DNA of 64,000 nt from Bacteroides_E sp964583185 (GTDB lineage: Bacteria; Bacteroidota; Bacteroidia; Bacteroidales; Bacteroidaceae), in contig CAZOVL010000001.1 in NCBI GenBank assembly GCA_964583185.1, positions 1 to 64,000 of the forward strand, in the 5' to 3' direction. A program made the position numbers and the translations under genes. This document shows, in pieces, positions 52,784-61,688 of this stretch; the stretch's first letter is position 1; each line of letters begins with the position of its first letter. Under the pieces are notes generated by a model. That model made no database searches and had not been told where the DNA came from. It saw only the letters and a list, made by a program, of their open reading frames with translations.

Positions 52784-54730
52784 TTAGTATCCGGGGTTCT
52801 GATAAGCTTTCTTTTCAGCCTCAGACATTTCCATTCCGTCAAGCTGACCTTGTGGTATTGGACGCAGATAATGATATAAGTCAATTGTTCGGCTATAAGA
52901 CTTAAGAGTATGATCTCCATAATCACTTCCACAGATTTCATAGGTTTTTGCACGCTCCTCCCACTTTTGAGTACGGACCAAGTCAAACCAACGATAACCT
53001 TCACCATAATATTCACGAGACCGCTCATCTAAAATATAATCAATAGTTATTTCTTCAGGAGTGGATGCGATCATAGCAGCACTATTATCTTCTATTTTTT
53101 CCACATTGCCATTATTATACCAACGCCATTTACCAGCACGCGCACGGAGAACATTCACTAATTCTCTAGCACTTTTTCCTGCTTCTACATTTGCTCCTTT
53201 AACAGCAGCCTCAGCGGCTATTAAATATAACTCAGAGAACTTAGCAACAGGGTAAGGGCGTGTACTACCTGCATTAGGTTCGCCTAATCCACTACCACTA
53301 TCTGTACGATAAGGCCCAAGTTTCCAAAGTCCAGGATAAACAATTCTACTAATACCACTCGGAGATATTACATAATCAGCTCTATTAGGTAGAACCCCAG
53401 CACCAATATTACTTTGTCCTTGTTCTTGAGGATAAGTTATAGCAACATCTGGTTCTTCATCTAAAAATGTTAAAACCGCATCACCAGGATAAATTTTTAG
53501 ATTGTTTGCATTATAGACAAACTCAGCAGTTGATCCTCCTTTAGGCCAGTTTGCACGATATACTGTTGTAAATGTTCCATCATAACGAGAATCTTGTTTT
53601 TTATCTTTAAATATATCTCTTATTACATTGACAGTAGGACACATACGAGTCCATGGACGACCAAATGCTTGAGAAGCCTCTCTTAATACCGGGTTCATCT
53701 TATCAGTCCAATCAGGAGATAAAGCACTTTGTATATTTGTATAATTCCATGTCATCATCCAGCCTGCAAAATTATCTGGTGCACCACCACTTCCATAGGA
53801 AAGACTTCCTCCATTGTAAAACTCACTATCTTGAGTATGATCAGCATATAAAAGAATCTCATTATTACGATCATTTGTAGCCACATTTACATCATAAAAA
53901 GTGGGTTGCAGAGCAAAATGATTAGATTTATCAATTGCTTCAGTTGCTAAATCGTAAGCTTCTTGAAAATACCATTGAGCATCGTGACCATCAGGATCTA
54001 TTCGATCAGATTCAGGATAAGTTGGAATATTATTTGGATTTTCCAACCACCATCCATAAGTCAAATAAGCTTTTGCTAAATAAAGTCGAGCTACTGTTTT
54101 AGTGACACCACCAGTAACACGACCTTGTTCAGGTAAATGTTCTATTGCTATTAATAAATCAGGAAAAATAGCTTTTGTATATACTTCTGTTACTGAGTTT
54201 CTAACAGAAACCCGAGAGGCTGAACTATTAAACTTGAGTTCACCTCCACCTAAATCCAAAGGCACACCACCAAAAGTTTGCACCAATAGAAAATAATCAA
54301 AAGCCCTAAAAAAACGAGCCTCAGAAATCAACTCCTCTGCTATACCTAATTCCATAGCATTCTCAATGATTCCACTAGCAGTATTTATATTAGAAAAAGC
54401 TACCCCCCAAAGCACATCAGATCTAGAACTGGAAGAAGTTAAATTACCAACACCAGACATATCTGCATCCTTAAAATTACCATCGGCAGATTGTGCATAA
54501 GTAACTTCATCAGTGCCTGTTAAGCATGAGTTATAATAATAAGCCTGACCATATATATAACGTAAATGAGCATACATAGACGTTATACCTCCATGAATAC
54601 CTTTTTCAGTTTTAAAAAATCCGGGTTCATAAAAACTTCGAGGCTGTTCATTTAATATATCAGTACAAGATACCATCAAAAATTGTAACATAATTACAAC
54701 CAGCGTGTATTTCTTTATTTTATTTAACAT
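52784..54730 (-). CDS. SusD/RagB family outer-membrane lipoprotein
   Basis: A 648-residue surface lipoprotein that captures a glycan or peptide and hands it to the SusC partner. The signal peptide MLNKIKKYTLVVIMLQFLMV has the lipobox ending at C22 (MVSC). The SusD-like helical scaffold is visible: ARFFRAFDYFLLVQTFGGVP, ARLYLAKAYLTYGWWLENP, and the C-terminal IDYILDERSREYYGEGYRWFD. The ATG at 54730 is preferred over one at 54739. The gene follows susC by 24 bp. The ligand cannot be told. Confidence 0.94.
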   Translation of the reverse strand: MLNKIKKYTLVVIMLQFLMVSCTDILNEQPRSFYEPGFFKTEKGIHGGITSMYAHLRYIYGQAYYYNSCLTGTDEVTYAQSADGNFKDADMSGVGNLTSSSSRSDVLWGVAFSNINTASGIIENAMELGIAEELISEARFFRAFDYFLLVQTFGGVPLDLGGGELKFNSSASRVSVRNSVTEVYTKAIFPDLLIAIEHLPEQGRVTGGVTKTVARLYLAKAYLTYGWWLENPNNIPTYPESDRIDPDGHDAQWYFQEAYDLATEAIDKSNHFALQPTFYDVNVATNDRNNEILLYADHTQDSEFYNGGSLSYGSGGAPDNFAGWMMTWNYTNIQSALSPDWTDKMNPVLREASQAFGRPWTRMCPTVNVIRDIFKDKKQDSRYDGTFTTVYRANWPKGGSTAEFVYNANNLKIYPGDAVLTFLDEEPDVAITYPQEQGQSNIGAGVLPNRADYVISPSGISRIVYPGLWKLGPYRTDSGSGLGEPNAGSTRPYPVAKFSELYLIAAEAAVKGANVEAGKSARELVNVLRARAGKWRWYNNGNVEKIEDNSAAMIASTPEEITIDYILDERSREYYGEGYRWFDLVRTQKWEERAKTYEICGSDYGDHTLKSYSRTIDLYHYLRPIPQGQLDGMEMSEAEKKAYQNPGY

Positions 54731-54754
54731 ATGTGTCATTTTTACAATATTTAA

Positions 54755-57700
54755 TCAAAACGTCAAATTTATACCAAATAGATAATTACGTGTAGATGGG
54801 GAGTTAGTACCAATTATTGGTGTACGTCTTAACATTCCTACAGCCACATTTTCATCACCATACGAATTAGGTTCTGGATCTAAATTGGTTTCATTATTAA
54901 AGGAAGAGAAAAGAACAAATGGATTTTGAACTGTAACATAAGCACGCAATCTACTAACTCCTATTCTCTTTATAAAATCTAATTTATCAAAATTATACCC
55001 CAAAGTTATAGTTCTTATTTTTAAATATGAACCATCAAAATAACCTAAAGTACTTCCATATTTTGGATTATCTCCACTCAAAATACCACCAGGCTTGGGA
55101 TATTTAGCATTAGGATTCTCTGGGGTCCAATAATCAACCTTTACTTGTCCTCGACGACCTGTCAACATATTTAAATAGCCATTCGATGAATGAAGTGAAC
55201 TGATAAGAATTCCTCCACTTTGAAAAGCGCCAATTATGCTTAAATCAAAATCCTTATAAGCAACACGAGTATTAAACCCTCCTTGAAAATTCGGTTCCAT
55301 ACTCATAATTTGACGATCTTCCGGGCCAATTTGTCTAGTGGGCGTTCCATCAGAATTATAATTTCCTGTGTATTTAACCTTAATCATTCCTACATTACCT
55401 CCAGGTTCAAGAATATCTAAATAAGGATCACCTTCTTGCCATAAACCAATTTTCTCATAATCATAAATCGCATCAATAGGATGCCCTTCAAACCATTGAT
55501 TAGATTCATCCTTCTCTTGGCCAGAAGCAAGAGAAACTAATTTATTTCGATTAGCATATATATTAATACCTGCATCCCAAGTCCATCCGTTATAGTTATC
55601 GAGAATAACTCCATTTAGAGTAAACTCAATACCTTTATTTTGAGTTTTTCCTATATTACCCATATAACTACTCACACCTGAAGTTGCCGGTAAATTAACA
55701 CTTAACAACAAGTCGTTAGTTTTTTGAATATAATATTCAACAGTTCCAGATAAACGCCCACCTAGAATAGAGAAATCCACCCCAAAATTCCATGTAGAAG
55801 AATACTCCCAACCAAGACTATGATTAGGTAAGCCAGAGACATAAAAACCAGTGTCAAATTCTGAACCAAAATTGTAAGGCCTCGTATTTAACAATCCTAG
55901 TGTAGAATAAGGATCAATAGCTTGATTAGAAGTTTCACCGTATCCCACACGCAATTTAAGATTATCAATTACATCTACATTATTCATAAAAGACTCCTTT
56001 TTTATGTTCCATCCAGCAGAAACAGCGGGGTAAGTATGCCACTGGTGACCTTTTGCTAGTCGTGAAGAACCATCAGATCTAATAGTAGCCATCAACATAT
56101 AACGATTATCAAAAGAATACATAACACGCCCCATCCATGATAATAACCCACTTTGATAATAGTTTTGATTATTAGGATTCACTGTAATTTCTCCGGTTGC
56201 ATGTCCTAGATTGTAATATTGAAGATATTCAGCAGGAATATCTTTTGCCGAAGTATGAGATTTTCTATAGGTTGTTTCTTCAGCAGAATACATTCCAACT
56301 ACATTTACTTGATGTTTATCAGCAAAAACCCGGTCATATGTCACCATATGTTCAACAGCCCAATTAGTAGTTCTTTCAGTTTGTATAGAAGCTGTTGATG
56401 GTGTAGTAGGATTAGAGCTATTTACACCTTCAGCTGTAAAAGTTCCTTGTTCAATAGAACGAAAATTCAATCCTAAATTCATTTTATATTTCAACCCTTC
56501 AATCCAAGGAACTTTAACTTCGGCAAACAATGTATTATAGGATCCATATGCTTTTTTATCATCAAGCCAAGAGGTACTCAAGCCCTCCACAACATCTCTT
56601 GTTAAAACCCATTGTTCGTCTTGAGGCATTTTTATTGTTCTCTTCAATGTGCTATCCTCATTATATGGATTAGCTATAGGAGAAGCACTAAGCACACCAT
56701 AAAGGCCTAATTGACTGCCTTTTGTAATGTTATAATTGCTATTTGTAGATAACCCAAAACGCAAATAGTCACCAACACCTTGATCAAAACTTCCACGCAA
56801 AGAGTATCTATCATAGGCTTGAGTTGGAATCACTGCTTCATCTTTATAATATCCTGCACCAAAACTGTAGCTACCTCCAGAAGTTCCTCCTGAAACGCTT
56901 ACATCATGACTAGTAACAATTGCTGTTTTATACATTAAACTTTGCCAATCTGTATTAATATCATCAGATTCATCTAAAGAGTTAGTAAAAATACCAGCCT
57001 CCTTACGCAATTTAGAAAACTCTGGACCATTCATCATGGGATAATCCGAAAATATTGTTTTAAAACCGAAGTATCCATTATAGCTAACTTTTGCAGGTGC
57101 TCCTTGTGCACCTTTTACTGTACTGATAAGAATAACTCCATTAGCTCCTCGTGATCCATAAATTGCGGTTGAAGAGGCGTCCTTTAAAATATCCATACTT
57201 TTGATATCATTTGGATTAATATCAGATAAATCTCCCATGAAAGGAATTCCATCCAGAACAATTAATGGGTCATTTGATGCTGTCAGAGAACGAGTTCCAC
57301 GAATACGTATCTGCATACTTGCACCAGGCTTAGATGAAGTTTGTGTCATATCCACTCCTGCAACTCTATTCTGCAAAGCATAAGAAATATTTGTAGCAGG
57401 AACCTCTAAAAGCTCTTCACCTCCTACAGAAGCTATTGAACCAGTCACATCAGATCGTCTAGCTGTACCATAACCAATAACTACAATCTCATCTAAAGAT
57501 CGCGAATCCTCATCAAGGACTATTACTAGTTTTTTATCAGTCTTTACAGACACCTCTTGTGTCTTGTATCCAATATAGGAAATAACTAATATCGCATCTT
57601 GCTTTGTTCTTAAAGTAAAATTACCATCTATATCAGTAATAGTACCATTTGTTGTGCCTTTTTCTAAAATTGAAGCACCAATAATTGACTCACCACTTCT

Positions 57701-57811
57701 ATCTCTCACTAATCCATTTACATTAAGATTTTGAGAGAATATGGAAATAGAAAAACAACTACATAAAAGAAGTAACATCAATGTTTTCAAATACTTTTCA
57801 TTTCTCATCAT
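54755..57811 (-). CDS. SusC/RagA family TonB-linked outer-membrane receptor
   Basis: A 1018-residue TonB-dependent transporter. Signal peptide about 1-26. A carboxypeptidase-regulatory-like domain follows (VNGLVRDRSGESIIGASILE, DIDGNFTLRT). The SusC signature at about 108-125 is LDEIVVIGYGTARRSDVTGS, next to the plug domain (IRIRGTRSLTASNDPLIVLD, STAIYGSRGANGVILIST). The barrel ends NYLFGINLTF. It forms the importer with the SusD gene just downstream. No anti-sigma factor, sigma factor, hybrid two-component protein or glycoside hydrolase is next to it, so control and substrate are open. Confidence 0.95.
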   Translation of the reverse strand: MMRNEKYLKTLMLLLLCSCFSISIFSQNLNVNGLVRDRSGESIIGASILEKGTTNGTITDIDGNFTLRTKQDAILVISYIGYKTQEVSVKTDKKLVIVLDEDSRSLDEIVVIGYGTARRSDVTGSIASVGGEELLEVPATNISYALQNRVAGVDMTQTSSKPGASMQIRIRGTRSLTASNDPLIVLDGIPFMGDLSDINPNDIKSMDILKDASSTAIYGSRGANGVILISTVKGAQGAPAKVSYNGYFGFKTIFSDYPMMNGPEFSKLRKEAGIFTNSLDESDDINTDWQSLMYKTAIVTSHDVSVSGGTSGGSYSFGAGYYKDEAVIPTQAYDRYSLRGSFDQGVGDYLRFGLSTNSNYNITKGSQLGLYGVLSASPIANPYNEDSTLKRTIKMPQDEQWVLTRDVVEGLSTSWLDDKKAYGSYNTLFAEVKVPWIEGLKYKMNLGLNFRSIEQGTFTAEGVNSSNPTTPSTASIQTERTTNWAVEHMVTYDRVFADKHQVNVVGMYSAEETTYRKSHTSAKDIPAEYLQYYNLGHATGEITVNPNNQNYYQSGLLSWMGRVMYSFDNRYMLMATIRSDGSSRLAKGHQWHTYPAVSAGWNIKKESFMNNVDVIDNLKLRVGYGETSNQAIDPYSTLGLLNTRPYNFGSEFDTGFYVSGLPNHSLGWEYSSTWNFGVDFSILGGRLSGTVEYYIQKTNDLLLSVNLPATSGVSSYMGNIGKTQNKGIEFTLNGVILDNYNGWTWDAGINIYANRNKLVSLASGQEKDESNQWFEGHPIDAIYDYEKIGLWQEGDPYLDILEPGGNVGMIKVKYTGNYNSDGTPTRQIGPEDRQIMSMEPNFQGGFNTRVAYKDFDLSIIGAFQSGGILISSLHSSNGYLNMLTGRRGQVKVDYWTPENPNAKYPKPGGILSGDNPKYGSTLGYFDGSYLKIRTITLGYNFDKLDFIKRIGVSRLRAYVTVQNPFVLFSSFNNETNLDPEPNSYGDENVAVGMLRRTPIIGTNSPSTRNYLFGINLTF

Positions 57812-57897
57812 TTTAAATTTAAGTTTAACAAATACTATTAAAATTTAGTAATACAACAACACCCCTAAACTCTTAAGCAACAACAAGCTTAAAAATA

Positions 57898-58101
57898 TCA
57901 AAAAAACACCAACAAACAGTATAACCCTGTAACAGATGCTTTATCATATGTTACATTAATCTCTGACTCAACATTAGCACATAAAAGTATTAGAAAAACA
58001 ACCACAAAGAGTGCATTGAAACAAAAGCATGATTTAACTAACAGATGCAAAAACCTTTTGAGAAAAAAAGAATAATAAAGAATATCTTTTCTAGATTTCA
58101 T
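57898..58101 (-). CDS. doubtful small ORF upstream of susC
   Basis: A 67-codon frame with a basic start (MKSRKDILYYSFFLKRF) and one long hydrophobic stretch (CFNALFVVVFLILLCA). It could be a small membrane protein, but it matches no family I know, has no clear ribosome site, and lies in AT-rich sequence where such frames arise by chance. The rest of the 410-bp gap between susC and pheS shows nothing else except the pheS promoter box. Confidence 0.15.
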   Translation of the reverse strand: MKSRKDILYYSFFLKRFLHLLVKSCFCFNALFVVVFLILLCANVESEINVTYDKASVTGLYCLLVFF

Positions 58102-58177
58102 TTAATCAATTAAACGACAAAGTAAAACGACTCTATTTTCTTTTGTTTTTTCTATACAGATTTAGGGGTAATTGTTA

Positions 58178-58185
58178 TATCTTTG
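58178..58185 (+). promoter_or_regulatory. putative -7 box of pheS
   Basis: TATCTTTG matches TAnnTTTG exactly, 36 bp before the pheS ATG. The -33 box is not clear. Confidence 0.5.
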
Positions 58186-58221
58186 TACGCTTACTACATT
58201 GTAAAATAAGAAACTAAGAAT

Positions 58222-59241
58222 ATGATTGCCAAAATTGCTAAGTTACTTGAAGAAGTACAGGTTATACAAGCCAAAAGCGAAGAAGAAATTGAAGCACTTC
58301 GTATAAAATACTTAAGTAAAAAAGGAATAATAAACTCCTTGATGACTGAGTTTAGAGAAGTTCCTGCTGAACAAAAGAGAGTTGTTGGAGCCAAAATTAA
58401 TGAGCTGAAACAAACGGCACAAAATAAAATTGCTGAGTTAAAAGAGCTTATGCAGTCTTCCGAATCATCTCATATCGATTTCGATTTAACACGCACGGCT
58501 TATCCCATTAAGTTGGGAACCAGACATCCTATATCAATTGTAACTAACGAAATAATAGACATATTTAATCGATTAGGATTTAACATTGCTGAAGGACCGG
58601 AAATGGAAGACGATTGGCACGTATTCTCTTCTCTCAACTTTGCTGAAGATCATCCGGCACGTGATATGCAAGATACTTTCTTCATAGAATCTAAACCTGA
58701 TGTGGTTTTACGTACACACACTTCTTCGGTTCAGACACGTGTAATGGAAACTACCGAACCTCCTATTCGCATCATCTGTCCCGGAAGAGTTTATCGTAAC
58801 GAGGCTATTAGCTACAGAGCACATTGTTTCTTCCATCAGGTAGAAGCTTTATACATTGACAAGAATGTTTCTTTTGCTGATCTTAGACAGGTATTATTGC
58901 TCTTTGCTCAAGAAATGTTTGGTAAAGACACTAAAATCAGACTTCGTCCTTCTTACTTCCCATTTACAGAGCCAAGTGCAGAAATGGATATTAGCTGTAA
59001 CATTTGTGGCGGTAAAGGCTGTCCTTTCTGTAAGCATAGTGGTTGGGTGGAAATTCTTGGATGTGGAATGGTTGACCCTAATGTATTAAAAGCCAACGGT
59101 ATTGACAGTGACATTTATAGTGGTTATGCCTTAGGAATGGGAATTGAACGTATTACCAACTTAAAATATCAAGTGAGTGATATTCGTATGTTCTCTGAAA
59201 ATGACATTCGTTTCCTCAAAGAGTTCCAAGCGGCACATTAA
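58222..59241 (+). CDS. pheS: phenylalanine-tRNA ligase alpha subunit
   Basis: A 339-residue class II aminoacyl-tRNA synthetase subunit. The N-terminal coiled coil (about 1-90) binds tRNA. Motif 2 is in PIRIICPGRVYRNEAISYRAH, with FHQVEALYIDKNVSFADLR following. Motif 3 is GYALGMGIERITNLKYQVSD. CNICGGKGCPFCKHSGW is a cysteine-rich insertion, typical of PheS from this and some other phyla. pheT is not adjacent, as is usual in Bacteroidota. A terminator follows at 59271. Confidence 0.96.
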   Translation: MIAKIAKLLEEVQVIQAKSEEEIEALRIKYLSKKGIINSLMTEFREVPAEQKRVVGAKINELKQTAQNKIAELKELMQSSESSHIDFDLTRTAYPIKLGTRHPISIVTNEIIDIFNRLGFNIAEGPEMEDDWHVFSSLNFAEDHPARDMQDTFFIESKPDVVLRTHTSSVQTRVMETTEPPIRIICPGRVYRNEAISYRAHCFFHQVEALYIDKNVSFADLRQVLLLFAQEMFGKDTKIRLRPSYFPFTEPSAEMDISCNICGGKGCPFCKHSGWVEILGCGMVDPNVLKANGIDSDIYSGYALGMGIERITNLKYQVSDIRMFSENDIRFLKEFQAAH

Positions 59242-59270
59242 TAGAAATAAAAGAATAAAACATATTATTC

Positions 59271-59303
59271 AAGTCCTTATTGCTTTCAATGCAATAGGGA
59301 CTT
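59271..59303 (+). terminator. terminator of pheS
   Basis: AAGTCCTTATTGC (59271-59283) pairs with GCAATAGGGACTT (59291-59303), followed by a T run. Confidence 0.85.
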
Positions 59304-59377
59304 TTTTTATTGTAAACTTCCCTTTATTTAAGGCAAAGTACGCATCCTCCACGCCCCCTTCTACGCCCTCCTTTAAT

Positions 59378-59420
59378 CGGACTAGAATGAAGAGTGCTCG
59401 ATTTAAGACCGAGGGGGTGT
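59378..59420 (+). repeat. decayed copy of the 22-bp-period repeat element, copy F
   Basis: CGGACTAGAATGA (59378-59390, one base short), spacer AGAGTGCT, then CGATTTAAGACCGA (59399-59412) and the spacer-like GGGGGTGTT (59413-59421). A third unit cannot be read with confidence. It lies 288 bp before the intact copy E and has the same orientation. Confidence 0.65.
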
Positions 59421-59665
59421 TGGGTTACAGACACCCTCTCTCCTCGTATACTTTTTTTTTTACACAACTTCTTTCTTTTCATTTTTCCACCTTATCCCCA
59501 TACGTTATAGATGAAAAATGTGTATGTTTGATAGTATTAAATTACAGAATAAAAAAGCTCCTTCTCTTGACTATAATTAGAAAAAAGAGAAATGTAGAAG
59601 GATTAATCAATAGAAAAACACCCCCTCACAGAATCAGTAAAACAGCGTTTTTTCTTCATTTTTAT
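59421..59665. other. intergenic spacer between repeat copies F and E
   Basis: No gene seen. The sequence is AT-rich with T runs near 59450 and 59650. The only long frame crossing it covers the pheS end and the repeats in the wrong frame and has no family features. Confidence 0.6.
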
Positions 59666-59745
59666 CGGTCTAGGACCGAAGGCCTGTCGGTCTAGGACTG
59701 AAGGGTGCTCGGTCTAGGACCGAGGGGTGTTAGGTCCTAGACCGA
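59666..59745 (+). repeat. 22-bp-period palindromic repeat element, copy E
   Basis: Units at 59666 (CGGTCTAGGACCGA), 59688 (CGGTCTAGGACTGA), 59710 (CGGTCTAGGACCGA) and 59732 (inverted AGGTCCTAGACCGA), exactly 22 bp apart. Spacers are AGGCCTGT (as in copy A), AGGGTGCT and GGGGTGTT (both as in copy D). Units 3 and 4 form a perfect 13-bp stem (59709-59721 with 59733-59745). It is the best-preserved copy and lies between pheS and nth. Confidence 0.95.
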
Positions 59746-59887
59746 TGAAAGGGGCATATTTATTTTTTAGAAAAAACATAAAAGAAAATAGAATAAACAA
59801 CAAATAAAGAAACCCTTTTTATGTCTACTGAAACATTTTCTTTCAGTTCGTGTTTTATAAGAAACAGAAAACATCATTGATAACAGA

Positions 59888-60541
59888 ATGAAAATAAAAG
59901 AACGTTACGAAAAAGTATTGGGTTGGTTTCAGGAAAATGTTCCGGTTGCAGAAACAGAGCTTAATTACTCCAATCCCTTTGAGTTGTTGGTTGCAGTAAT
60001 CTTATCTGCACAATGCACCGATGTACGCATAAATCAAATCACCCAAAAACTTTTTTTCGACTACCCCACTCCCGAGGCAATGGCAATGGCTACCCCGGAG
60101 GTCATTTTTGAATACATCCGAAGTGCAACCTATCCTAACAGTAAAGCAAAACATCTGGTAGGTATGGCTAAAATGCTGGTAGAAAAATTCAATAGTGAAA
60201 TACCCGATACGTTAGAAGAACTAACCACTTTACCCGGTGTGGGAAGAAAAACGGCCAATGTGGTTTTATCTGTTATTTTCAAAAAACCGGCTATGGCAGT
60301 TGACACACACGTTTTCAGAGTAGCTAACCGAATTGGCTTGACTCGAAACTCCAAAACGCCTTTAGAAACAGAAAAAACATTAGTTAGACATATTCCCAAA
60401 GAATTAGTTCACATTGCACACCACTGGCTTATTTTACACGGCAGATATATCTGTACTGCACGTAGTCCTAAATGTAGCGAATGTGGAATAAAACTTTATT
60501 GTAAGGAGTTTGCCAAACAAACTAAAATAGAAAGTAAATAG
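59888..60541 (+). CDS. nth: endonuclease III
   Basis: A 217-residue DNA glycosylase/AP lyase acting on oxidised pyrimidines. The helix-hairpin-helix is LTTLPGVGRKTANVVLS with the catalytic Lys, and the catalytic Asp is in AVDTHVFRVANRIGL. The iron-sulfur loop CTARSPKCSECGIKLYC has C-X6-C-X2-C-X5-C spacing. With mutY and the UDG-like gene it is the third base-excision repair enzyme in this window. Confidence 0.96.
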   Translation: MKIKERYEKVLGWFQENVPVAETELNYSNPFELLVAVILSAQCTDVRINQITQKLFFDYPTPEAMAMATPEVIFEYIRSATYPNSKAKHLVGMAKMLVEKFNSEIPDTLEELTTLPGVGRKTANVVLSVIFKKPAMAVDTHVFRVANRIGLTRNSKTPLETEKTLVRHIPKELVHIAHHWLILHGRYICTARSPKCSECGIKLYCKEFAKQTKIESK

Positions 60542-60554
60542 AGAAAAGATAAAA

Positions 60555-60596
60555 ACCATTCTATCTATATTAAAATAGGATGGTCTCTTTTTTGAA
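60555..60596 (+). terminator. terminator of nth
   Basis: ACCATTCTAT (60555-60564) pairs with ATAGGATGGT (60575-60584), then TCTCTTTTTT. The right arm can instead pair with ACCATCCCATTTTA at 60597-60610, so two hairpins compete for it; the aqpZ gene converges here. Confidence 0.75.
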
Positions 60597-60634
60597 ACCA
60601 TCCCATTTTAATAAATTCTTAATCACTTATAAAA

Positions 60635-61297
60635 CTACTCTTCTGTATCAATAATTTTCCACACAATGGTTGATAAAATGGCACCAATGAATGGAGCAAC
60701 AATAAATAACCATAATTGAGACAATGCTTGTCCTCCTTCAAAAATAGCCGGGCCAATACTACGAGCAGGATTTACTGAAGTTCCTGTAATGGGAATACAC
60801 ACAATGTGAACCAAAACAAGTGTCAATCCAATAGCCAAACCGGCAAACTTATTCTCAGCACCCTTAGAAGTTACCCCAAGAACCACTAACACAAAAATAA
60901 AAGTAAAGACAATTTCAGCAACCAAAGCAGGTATCATATCGGTATAACCATTGGAACCGGTAAGAGTAGTAGTTGAACCGGAATCTTTTGCCAATACATA
61001 TAAAACAGCAGAACCTAAAATGGCTCCAATCACCTGGAAAATCATATACATCCCGGCCTCTTTATTACTAATTCGTTTGGATAAAAACATAGCTAATGTA
61101 ATGGCAGGATTAATGTGACATCCGGAGATTTTCCCAATAGTATAAGCCATGGCTACTACAGATAAACCAAAAGCAAAAGCCACACCCAATGTACCAACAG
61201 CATCAAAAGGTTGTCCGGCTCCTGCAAATACTGCAGCACCACATCCCATAAGTACTAGAACAAAAGTTCCAACAAGTTCAGATAAATACTTTTTCAT
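60635..61297 (-). CDS. aqpZ: aquaporin (AqpZ-type MIP channel)
   Basis: A 220-residue inner-membrane channel with six spans and two half-helices. The first NPA motif is in SGCHINPAITLAMFLS and the second in TGTSVNPARSIGPAIFEGG. The residues HINPA and TSVNPARS, with Arg after the second NPA, are those of water-selective aquaporins. AQPZ-type water flux is the best guess; glycerol channels usually have longer loops and an NPARD sequence. Confidence 0.93.
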   Translation of the reverse strand: MKKYLSELVGTFVLVLMGCGAAVFAGAGQPFDAVGTLGVAFAFGLSVVAMAYTIGKISGCHINPAITLAMFLSKRISNKEAGMYMIFQVIGAILGSAVLYVLAKDSGSTTTLTGSNGYTDMIPALVAEIVFTFIFVLVVLGVTSKGAENKFAGLAIGLTLVLVHIVCIPITGTSVNPARSIGPAIFEGGQALSQLWLFIVAPFIGAILSTIVWKIIDTEE

Positions 61298-61688
61298 AAT
61301 TATTATTTTTAAAAATAAAGTTAACGTTCTTATTAATATATTTTGATAAATATAAATCTATTTTTCATTTTTCAGACTATTTTACATTCTTTTTTTGAGC
61401 AATCGCTAAAACTAATCGGCCTAAAAGCGTTATCCCAATGGGTTCTTTAAGCTTCTCTTTTGGTTTATACAAGAAAATCCGAACAGATAAATGCAAAGAA
61501 ATCAGGAATAAGTTCTTCTGTTAAGTAGTATGGATTTCATTATACTTTGCTGAATTCCCTATTCACAAAAGAGTATTCCAACCCAATCAATTAATGAATT
61601 ATTTCCACAATTCATAGGGATAAAAAGAAATAAACACTAACTTTGCTCATCTAATAAGATATAGATTAACTTAAATAAAGTATTGAGT
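61298..61688. other. intergenic region with pgk promoter box
   Basis: TAACTTTG at 61638-61645 matches TAnnTTTG, 43 bp before the pgk ATG. Nothing else is recognised: no gene, no riboswitch core, no repeat copy. Confidence 0.6.

Noticed and set aside
59493..59501. TTATCCCCA as a DnaA box
   Set aside because: It has a mismatch to TTATCCACA, it is single, and no dnaA, dnaN or other origin genes are near.
59177..59695. 172-codon plus-strand frame across the pheS end and repeats
   Set aside because: It overlaps pheS in another frame, crosses the pheS terminator and repeat copy F and runs into copy E, and has no family features.
9836..59745. Repeat copies as Rho-independent terminators
   Set aside because: Copies lack a T run after the hairpin, and several lie after a separate good terminator or upstream of genes.
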